Positions 11,180 through 20,800 of a stretch of DNA of 64,000 bases are shown here, one piece after another. The notes below the pieces were generated by a model that was given only the letters and a program-made list of their open reading frames with translations, made no database searches and had not been told where the DNA came from. Position 1 is the stretch's first letter. Each line of letters opens with the position of its first letter. The stretch covers positions 8,280,091-8,344,090 of the forward strand of contig CM038704.1 in NCBI GenBank assembly GCA_021613375.1. Reading direction: 5' to 3'. Origin of the DNA: Megaleporinus macrocephalus (taxonomy: Eukaryota > Chordata > Actinopteri > Characiformes > Anostomidae). Both the position numbers and the translations under genes were made by a program.

Positions 11180-14100
11180 GATGCTGCTGAGAGTGAGAGA
11201 AAGATATTTTTACCACCACAACACACTTCAACAAGCCTGCAAAGACAAACCCCTGCAGGAAAATCCATTCACCCAACAGCCATCTTTACAGCATGACTGG
11301 GCAGTTATACCTGACCATACAAGACCAGACTCCTGTCTTTTTAAATAGAGATTCTAAAAATGGGGGTCTTTCCTCACCACTTCTCCACTCTCGGCATAAT
11401 CAGCAAACTGACGGTCTCTCTTGAAGGGCAAGACGTTCACTGTGAACAGATGACAGGTTCAGTGTTACCTTATCCCATTCAGGTTTCAACCAGTGACTGG
11501 TCTCCTCATTTATACCATCTCTAGCTAATATTCTTCTCCATATTGAGTCCGGAGAGGAGCTGGTGACCACACAAGGCGGCAGTGTTGATACAGTAAGGCC
11601 AGTTTCAAACAGAAAGTACCAGTCATAACCCCAATCACTACCTCAGTCCTTTATAATTTGCAGTAATTGTGGAACTAGTCATGCAGTTAATGGGAAAAGT
11701 GTGCAGCAATTACACAACAAAAAAAACAGAACCAAGGGTGCTGCAAATCTAAACCACTAAGAAATAAGAGAAGGATCTAGCATAAAGTGGCAGTGGCTCA
11801 GCCCACAGCATGTATGTTTCATGTGGACATAATCAAAGCAGATGCAGATATAGAAGCAAATGCCGCCGAATGTCATTGAGGACATTCCAACAAGTAACAA
11901 ATGGCTTGTGAAGCAGAAGGAAACCGCAAACGTTGCTGCTTATGAGAGCGCCGCAATTAAGGCCGACAACATGATTACAGTGTCATGCTGCTTACAGGAG
12001 CAGCGCCACTCAGTGCCTTTCTTCATAGTAAGCAGAGAGGTTCAACCACTGCTGTGATTTTGTATGTGGACCAACATGGGACTTGGCAAAATGAGTCCCA
12101 GTGTCCATCAAGCCACAACGAAAAGCAACACAAACTTCTGCTGTAAACGATTCTCACACAATACAAAGACCTGTTCAGTGATTAACTCTGAGAGCCCCCA
12201 GTCACTCAATAGAGGTGGAGCCCAACATACACGTCCATATACATACGGCATTTAGCAGACGCTCTTTTCCAGCGTGACTTACAAGTTACCTGTACACAGG
12301 TAGGTGAAGGTAGTGTTGCAGATGACCTGTACACATGTAGGTGAAGGTAGTGTTAGAAGTCTTATGGAAGGACTCTTATTAGTATACGGTAAAGTGGTAA
12401 CCCAGACAGGAAATTAAACCCCAGTTTACAGTATAGAGGACAGCGGTGTGTAACCCACTACTGTACCAACCAGTGAGCATCATACCAGCCTGTGGTCTGG
12501 CCAACTCAGCCCACCACATCCATTAAATGCATGCAAGGCACAGGGTGTCATAGCAACAGACTGGGTCTCTCTTGAATGATGGCAGCACATAAGAAGGGCT
12601 AGTAAAAAGACTTAAGCTGTACATGAAACCAAAGGACTTTAATACAACCTTACATAGGTACGATCACCCAGTGTGCAGTGCTGAGGAGCACTGCTGTAAT
12701 GTCCTGGATACGAAAACATCTGGATGGCAGACACGTCTTGACAAGAAATCCTCGATGTGGATGCCATTCAGAAGTAACTCCACAAGTGACAGCAGTTACA
12801 GCAGTCTATGATTGTGTATGGTTGACCCACAAATGAGAGTTCCATAGTCCCAAACATCATTGCTGGAGTAGATGAACCTGATGTTGACTTGAGAAGAGTG
12901 CTCGAACATGCAAGAGGTCAACCTCTGGTAAAATCGCCTGGACCTAGTAGGCCATGCAGGTCAAGGCATAAAAGCTGATCCCTGTAAAAGTGCAGCACTT
13001 ATGGATATGCCAGTCTTTACAGATGTCACTTCACCCAAGCGTTTTCCTGGCATGGTCAACAACCTTGGCAAGTACTTCAGTGACATTCTTCAGTGACATC
13101 ACAGCTCTTAAGGAAAGTGAGTTTGGTCCCAGAATCATCAGGAGCCATTTGACTGCCTCAAGTCATGCCAGTCCAGTCCACCAGTACAGTCATGCCATGA
13201 TGTCAGGTAACCAGTCACACCTATCTGTGACGCGTCATGCTATAGACTAAGAGCTGCAGGCATGCAAAACATCACCTCACATACACCGAGACATGATATG
13301 CTCAAGGAGCTTTTAGCGATCATGCCCACCTGTGCAAAATCAATGATTGTGTATGAAAAAAGCCCTCCAGTCATGTAAACTGACCAAAGCTTATTCATGC
13401 TGCCCCTCCCCTTACCCAGAGAATGTTGCTCCAGCATTAGCTTGGTGTTCAATGAGGTCTCAAACAGGCATCTGGTAGATATACTCTCAAGTGCTCACAA
13501 ATCTCCCAGAGCTCTGCTGAGAATGATGCTTTTGAAGTCAGTGAGTTGATCTCAGCCCGCCTGGAGCAACGGAGGAAACACACACAGTGGAGGGATGAGG
13601 TGCTACAAACTCTCAATGCAGTCATTCAAGACGCAGGTTCACCAGAGAACGCCAGCTCCAGACTGCGGCTAGTCTCTTTCTCCTTTGCAGAGACAAACTC
13701 ACAGAAAGGGTGGGATAATTCAAAAAGGCCACAGGGCAATCAACATTGTGTACAGAGACCACCCAGGTTTTGAAGTTGGAAGATTCATCTTTTGGCCAAC
13801 AATGTAAAAAAAATCCTCCCAGTAGAATTGCTCTCATGTGAGCTTTAGCATCAAGTCTCACCAGCAAAAAGAATCCCAGCTCCAGGCCTCCCATGGTCCG
13901 CAGTGGTCACAAACCAAACTTCTTTATGACATGACTTCATCAGCTACCATCTCTGAGGAGGAGAGTCACCTCTCAGTCCTCTCCTTCCCTCTTCTTTGAC
14001 AATTCCAGATAATAAAGCAGTAAGCATTTCATAGATGACTGCCCAACAACAGGATTTTGTTTCTGCCACTGGCAACCCCAGTTAAAAGAGCTTGTGGAGA

Positions 14101-14520
14101 GAGTGGTCCATAATGCCAAGCAGCTAATAGAGAAATCTCATAGAGGTGGAATTGATGTCTTCCTCAGAAACCTTACATCATGACAGACACACACAGCCAA
14201 CGTAGTGACAGCCGGACTACTGGAACCAGTCCCAAGTCAGTGCCCAACTTCTCAACACCAGACTCCAAGATGCCTTTAGCAGTGGGTCGAATGCAAAACC
14301 CTGGAACATATGACCAGCTGGGACTGTGAAGGAGATGAGCAAGGAGCAATACACAAACGGAAAGGCATACAAGAAGAATTGCTACTTGCTAACTTCTATC
14401 AGTTGTGCAATTATGGTGATAATATTACAGATTGATCTACCCGTTCAGGTAATTTGTTGTTGGATAGTATTAAGTTTAACCAAGAATATATACTCACCCA
14501 GTTCTATCCCTGGCGCATGC
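11180..14520 (+). mobile_element. decayed Ty3/gypsy-type retrotransposon
   Basis: Domains occur in gypsy order across many frameshifts: a CCHC-like nucleocapsid knuckle (about 11655-11710, CGTSHAVNGK region), an aspartic-protease tail (about 11860-12110), reverse transcriptase (about 12640-12800, including a VLDTKTSGWQTRLD-like block), the RT connection (12990-13100, MDMPVFTDVTSPKRFPGMVN region), RNase H (about 13220-13450, with ELLAI and TDQSL remnants) and integrase-like pieces (13540-14330). LTRs were not identified. A SINE-like insert lies at 12235-12480. Nothing here can encode a working protein. Confidence 0.65.
12235..12480. repeat. teleost dispersed repeat with gcatttagcagacgct motif
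   Basis: Contains catttagcagacgctctt then ccagcgtgacttac. This motif pair is widespread in short fish repeats. It holds an internal tandem of cctgtacacaggtaggtgaaggtagtg (two copies near 12289 and 12328). It lies between the protease and RT remnants of the gypsy element and so is a nested insertion. Confidence 0.5.
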
Positions 14521-14555
14521 TTAAGGGGCCACCACTGTAGCCACCATACCTAGTA

Positions 14556-15362
14556 ACTTCAGTTAGTTCAGAACGCTGCAGCTAGAGTACTAACTAAACC
14601 CAGGAAATTCAATCACATCAGTCCAGTTTTATAAGCTACACTGGCTTCCTGTTAAATTCTGCATTGACTATAAAATTCTTTTACTGACGTATAAAGCCCT
14701 ACACAGTCTCGCACCGGAGTACCTGCAAGATCTTATTTCCTATTATGAACCGCTGCACTTACTCAGATCACAGGATGCTAGTTTTCTATTAGTTCCTAAA
14801 ATTCAGAAGACTTCAATGGGGGAAAGCTTTTCCTACAAAGACCCCAAACTGTTGAATAATCTTCCAGGTAATGTTTGGGATTCTGACACAGTCTCTACAT
14901 TTAAGTCCAGATTGAAAACATACTCGTTTAGTTTAGCTTTTGGTGACTGAGCTACACTCTGGAATGCTTCTCATCCTCTATACTAATCCAAACCAGAACT
15001 AACCTTGGTTCTTTTCTTTCTGAGGTAATAACCGCCCACTTGTCCTGCCCAATACTGTTGGTGGACCGACCATCAGTACCTCCTCCTGATGTAGCACCTG
15101 TGCAGCTTCTAAAGCTTTTACCATCAGACTCAACTTTAGTTTAATAAACTGTAAATACTGTTTGAACAGAGGAGGATGGGTTTCTGCTTGTGAGTCTGGT
15201 TCCTCCCAAGGTTTCTTCCTCCAGTTTTGAGGGACTTGTTCTTGTCAACGTCACCTCTGGCTTGCTCACAGTGGATAAAGTGTTGTGACTGTAAACTCCT
15301 GTAAAGCTGCTTTGTGACAACATCATTGTAAAAAGTACTACACAAATAAACTTGACATGACA
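14556..15362 (+). mobile_element. L2-type LINE 3' fragment (RT C-terminus and 3' UTR)
   Basis: Starts within the conserved VQNAAARVLT block and continues through the RT C-terminus: the LHSLAPEYLQDL block near 14700, then SDTVSTFKSRLKTYSFSLAF to about 14947. A 3' UTR follows, with ctgaggtaataaccgcccac and gtaaagctgctttgtgacaa, ending in aataaacttgacatgacatgac, a typical short-tandem L2 tail. It is 5'-truncated. The UTR segment at about 14976-15004 corresponds to the unit amplified as the 33-bp minisatellite at 31.8-32.3 kb. Confidence 0.75.
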
Positions 15363-15564
15363 TGACCAGTGTTTTGTGGCCTGGCCAATCAGGTGCTTGG
15401 GTTCTGTCTAGTTTAGTTATGCAAGTAGACCCACTTAACATCAGTTTTGTTTACCTGAGTTTTATACTCCTGATTACAGCCAACAGTTTGTTTCAAGTCT
15501 GTGTAATTCATGCCTCACATACACAAACAAGCAAATTTCTACATAGAGTATCAGCCTACAGCTG

Positions 15565-16000
15565 CTTTCTGACAAGACGACCTTCCTCCCAGCATTGGTC
15601 GTGTCAGTGACCCGCAGGCACTCTCTGTTTCATCCTTGTGCAAAAAGTTCTCTCCTAATGCTGAGAGAGTCTACTTCAGGCCCAACTCAGCTTTAATGCT
15701 TTACCACTCACTGCCACCCCATTTCTCCTCCACAGAGGACAAGAGTCTGAATGCGCTTGGTCCTGTGTAGGCTCTGAGAGTGTACTTGGATAGCTTTTAG
15801 AGCAAGCTCTTAATTTTCTGGGCTCACCCTCATACGGTCAAGCATATGACATATGCTTTGAAAGGGTTCCAGCCTTCATCAGTCCTTAGAGCTCACCCCA
15901 CTCAGGGTCCGGCGGCGTACTAAGCCCTTTGTCGGGCTGTCTTACTACAAGCTGGGCCTCATTATGTCCTGGGTGTGAGATCTCCACAGCAGTGAAGACG
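15565..16000 (+). mobile_element. DIRS-type tyrosine recombinase, C-terminal part, decayed
   Basis: Broken frames read TTFLPALVVSVT near 15570, then PPHFSSTEDKSLNALGPV near 15715-15765, then LRAHPTQGPAAY around 15888-15923. These match the order of the DIRS recombinase core, including the catalytic RxHxxR-like region (here RAHPTQG). Together with 9540-11175 this appears to be one element opened by the gypsy and L2 insertions between. Stops are present throughout. Confidence 0.6.
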
Positions 16001-16189
16001 TTGCCCACCATATTTTTCTCTTGATGTCCCAGTATAATGTGATATTATGCAAGGTCTTAATTATGGGTTGTAGACAGACGACTAAATCTTTTATCACCTT
16101 TGAGATGACCATCCTTTCCTTACTCCACTGTGAGCATACGGGGCGACTGGGAAGTTGTCCGTCTCCCACTGGCAGATCTTGAATATGAG

Positions 16190-17505
16190 AGATGAGATAT
16201 AAGAGAAAACAATGAACTACTGATGCCGTTGGTTAGCTTAAGACTTTAGTATTCTTGGGGTAGTTGTGTTTTACTGGTTTTACTGCTGTGGGTCTACCAT
16301 CAGTAGGTGCTGTATGGCGAGAGATGACCTTCCCAGCTATCTCCACAATGAATTAGTGGCCTCGAGCAGAACAATGCCACTCCCTGCTTCTTCTTCTGCC
16401 CAGACGCTGCAGTATTTACATGAAGCTTTTCTACTTTAAGGTGAAACACAGGCAGATCAGAGATGATGATGTTGGTTCTGGGAGGAGTGAAGCAACAGGC
16501 TTGGGAATAAGAGCAACCCCAACAACCCGTAACAGACACCGTTTCACACGGAGAAGAGGGCGCTTCACTTCCTCAGACCCTCTGTTCTTCAAAAACCGGT
16601 ATGGCTTCAGAATTACATCAAACCATGATGATGAAGAATTGTCTTTACTTTTTAAATAAAATGTGCTAGGCTGAAAACGATCCAGCTGGGGTAACAAGAT
16701 GTGTTCATTTAATTACTGAGCTAGTTTTGTTCTGCACCACGGTTTAATAGTTTATATTATTTATTGTGCGGTATATCCCATATGGAGTAGACTTATCTAC
16801 TGTAAGCTAGACAACTGAAGTTATTTAAGAGGCTCAGTGTTCAGTATTTCCATAATAAAAAGTTATTAAATGCTGAGTACTTTAAGTTAATATTTATAAG
16901 TTAATATTTATAGGCACTGATAAGTTTATTAATAAGTTTAAGATATTCAGTAGCTTTTTCAGTCTGTTCAACATTCTGGACTCATCTAACATTTCCATCC
17001 ACTTACAGCTTCATAATAATTAGTCAAAACATATAAGGCTGTAAAGAAGCATCATCATTTTAGAATGCTTTTATACATAAACTAGCAAAAATACTGAAGT
17101 TATAGTAATAAAACCAGTGATTCTACACTGTAGTAAACTTTGACTCATACTAAATAGAAGTCTGAATTATCTATGTATTTTAGACTTTCTGTGAGACATA
17201 CAGGTGGAAAGACATTTCCCAGTCAAATCTCAGGAGTTCTAAGTGTAAACAAATCCTTGCAGAGCCTTAAGATAAGATTTACCCCTAAATACAGGACTGA
17301 AGCAAAAGTTCTGTGGTGCTGATCAGAACCAGCTATTTCATTTACCATCAAAAACCCCCAGGGAACCCACATGAGTCTTCTGAGTTTTTATATGGAGTAT
17401 GTTATGATAATAAAATAGCAAAAAATCTAAAATAATATGACCCTGCAGGCATCCTTTCAACATGAACTGATTATGAACTGATCAGGCAGTGTGTTGGCGG
17501 GGGAG
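16190..17505 (+). repeat. shared upstream block of D8C copy A
   Basis: Contains an LTR-like piece (ctaccatcagtaggtgctg near 16296 to tatttacatgaagctt near 16413) and the ttcccagtcaaat motif near 17215. The same order occurs before copies B and C and in the gene-less unit at 8200-9475. It carries no credible open frame; the frame at 16420-16659 is not conserved in the other copies. It may include distal regulatory sequence, but that is unproven. Confidence 0.6.
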
Positions 17506-17816
17506 CTTTTAAAGGTGAACGTCTGGTTCCATTCATCACTACTGTGAACAGTTCTGACTCAGTAAGTAACATAGCAGACCACTCTGCTCTGACTCTGTTT
17601 ACATATCGACCCTTCAAATATACATATATTTAGAAAATATTTCCATATTTTGTGCATATTTAAAGAGGTTATTAATAACGGGTATTTATGTCCAGCTCAA
17701 TGGAAAAGCCATATATAGAGTTACACAATATACTATAATACTAATGACTCATCACTGCTGCCTGATACTGATATTAAACTCTTTCTGTTTGTAGATTTCT
17801 TGGTCAATCCAGCATC
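17506..17816 (+). promoter_or_regulatory. predicted promoter and 5' UTR of D8C copy A
   Basis: A TATA-like cttttaaag at 17506-17514 lies in a segment conserved with copy B (cttttagag at 40613). A consensus donor gtaagt begins at 17562. A polypyrimidine tract and AG at 17780-17794 (ctctttctgtttgtag) precede atttcttggtc and the ATG, and this acceptor is conserved before copies B and C. A short non-coding first exon spliced to the ATG exon is therefore likely in copy A. The donor is not preserved as gtaagt in B or C, so the exact 5' structure is uncertain. Confidence 0.4.
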
Positions 17817-20800
17817 ATGTTAGCACATCAGAGCAGTGGCTCACTCTTCATCATCACCTGCTTTATTCTGATGAGTGAGTGTTTGTTTCTTTTACCAGAT
17901 CATAATAACAGAACACCTGGGCTGCTGTGAGAGGATGTACATGTACCAGGATGCACTCTCACATACTGGATACATATAGAGATATTAGTATTTATGAAAT
18001 AAGGACAAGTATTACGGCAATCATAGTAAGAAGTGATATGAATAAATATAAGTACGTCTGAAAAATCAAATCTATTTTCTAAGAAAGTTTTAAAAAATAT
18101 AAGAAAGCTTTGACGTCCTACATGACAAACCCTGTTTCCTCCTTTCATTTCTTCTGCAGGTGGACAAGTGAAAACCCTGATTGGTAATTCTCACACTTTG
18201 ATTCTGATTATCTGGTGTTTATCTGTTTACAGTAAGGCATTTACTGTAGTGATGTTTAAAGTGATTAAGAAATATTGAGGAGCAGCAGATTATTGTTTGT
18301 TGTATATTAAATACTGTGCTTGTCCAGTTTTTGTCTTTCCTTGTGTGTGTAGCGTTTTCTGCACATAAACGTTCTGCAAAGTTATAAAGCTTAAAGTACT
18401 TTCTTCAGTGGTCTGAAAAGCCCTGCTGGAACTCCAGTGCTTCCAGTGCCTTTTATTATGAGATGGTACGATCCTTACTGTCCCCATACTGACAAACTTG
18501 GCATACTTTAAACAATGTACAACAACTGCTGGAGGCCACGTAGGGACACAACTACTGTGGAGGTAGACCAATCAGAGCACCCTGGACTCGTGGGGAGGCG
18601 GGGCTAGAGTGTTTCAGACAGAGGGAGAATACAGATGTGCAATATGGATAAAATAATGGGTTTCTTGAACATGGAAGATCTATTTTAGTAGATGTAAAAT
18701 AAAATTATGAAAATGAGCATAATAATAAAAAACAACAACAACAATAATAATAATAATAATAATAATGAGTCCTCTTTAATTCTGCTTGCCACCCCTAGCA
18801 TATCTGGCTGTGGAGCCAAATACTGTATATAGATCTCTCGTTAGCCAATCAAAACGGTTCAGAAAGGGCAAATGTCACTGACATTAAAGAGCAAAAGGAT
18901 TTTGTTCTAAAACACATTATATACCACTTCTAAGAATATATATTTTTTAATTCTTAATATGGGTTGTTGACAGTGAAATATCAGTGCTATTTTATGATTA
19001 ATATCATATTTATAAGAAATATAGAGAAAACTGGCTTCACACAGCCAATCAGCTGAACCGCTCACTAACCAATCAGTACTCAGTAGCTGATTAGCAAGCA
19101 TTACTACTAATGAGTGCTGATTGATTAGCATTAGATTCAATGAGTGCTGACTGGTTAGCTATGCTGCTACTGAGTACTGATTGATTAGCATTACAGCTAA
19201 TGAGTGCTGATTGGTTAGTCATGCTGCTATTGAGTGTGTATTGGTTAGCCACACTGCTATTGAGTGCTGACTGGATAGCACTGCTGCTATGGAGTGCTAA
19301 TCAGTTAGCATTACTGCTAATGAGTGCTGATAGATTAGCATTTCTGATAATGAGTGCTTACTGGGTAGCACAGCGGCTAATGAGTGCTAATCGGTTAGCG
19401 TTACTGCTAATGAGTGTTGATCGGTTAGTGTTACTGCTAATAAGTTAGTATTACTGCTAATGAGTTCTGATTAAGTAGCGTCCTGCATATATATTTGCTA
19501 ATTTTATTCTGTTTGAAAAACTAGAAAAATATTTGAATTATTTAACGTTTTGCTCTTTATTTAATTCCAGATATTCAGGGCCTTTACTGTCACATTGCTG
19601 GTGAAATGAGAGGAATGGCTCACTCAGACTCTATATTAAGCATCTTGATTATGTGACACAGTTTTCTGTTTCCATGACAGTCCCTGGCAGTACTGACCCG
19701 TGTTATAGCTACACAGTGCTGGATGAGCCTTGGAGAGCCACCAACTACTCCAACATTGTGAACTGGAAGTGTGATGTATACGCTACGTGGGTCGGCTGGT
19801 ACCGGCTGATGTATAAGGGGCTGGACATCCGGATGCCGGAGTCGTGTGTAGAGATTTACTTGTGTGGGACTCACTCCACCCTCTGGCTGTACGGCGGTCA
19901 TCCACAGTGGAAGGACGGAGTGGTCACCCGCCAAATCTGTGGAAAATGGAACAGCAACTGCTGTTACTTCAAATCCTATCCTATTCGAGTGAAAGCCTGC
20001 CAAGAAGATTACTACGTCTATGAGTTTGTCCGACCGCTTCAATGTGTGTTGGGATATTGTGCAGGTAATGCTTTGAAATGTTATACTATACATATTATAC
20101 AAATACTTTTTTTTCCCCCTTACAAAGTCTTCAGGATGTCCTACACCAGAAATGTCTAGCCGGCACATCGATTTAAAAGTAAACAAAGCAGACCAATCAG
20201 CTAACAGCTTGACAGAAAGAGGGTGTAGAGTTGGGTGTATTTAATTTGTTGCATACCCGAAACCAGCTCCTAATATTGAGGTATAAGTTAATACAGGCAG
20301 GAGTGAAATGGGCAGTCATGATCTGAAGGTTAGGAATCTGGTCTTGTGACCGAAGGGTTGCTGGTTCGATCCCCTAGACCAACAGCACACGACTGAAGTA
20401 CCTTGAGCAAAGCACCTAACCCCCAACTGCTTCCTGGGCGCTGCAGGTAGGTTTGCCCATCGTTCCAGGCAAGTGTGCTCACTGCCCCCAAGTGTGTATG
20501 TTCAAAAAGTGGCAAATAGAGGCTAATTTTAATTCATTGAGCAATTAAAACAATCAAAATATAATAAAAAAATCTGTTAGCCCACAAGGTCACCAAGCAA
20601 GCAAATAAAGTGGATCATACTGCCTAATAAATGTGAAGCGATTAATAGTGCTGCTCCCCACAACACAGTTTTGGATGATAGTGATTTAAAGTTGAGGGAG
20701 TGAAGTGAGGTAAAGGAAGTGAAGTAGGAAAGAAAGAAATAAACCTGTTCTGTGATGTTTGGATCTGTAGTCTGCTTACCTAATGTTATAGGTTACACTA

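Noticed and set aside
19200..19448. 82-codon Leu-rich open frame
   Set aside because: It is read entirely from the 30-bp minisatellite, whose length is a multiple of three; no start context or conservation.
19620..20186. Long antisense open frame over the copy A D8C exon (similar ones at 43312-43548 and 63427-63840)
   Set aside because: Shadow of a Gly/Trp/Cys-rich sense exon; the sense frame has splice sites, cysteine pattern and conservation.
20318..20512. tRNA gene candidate from a good B box
   Set aside because: No complete cloverleaf or anticodon arm; it has a SINE body and other copies in the window.
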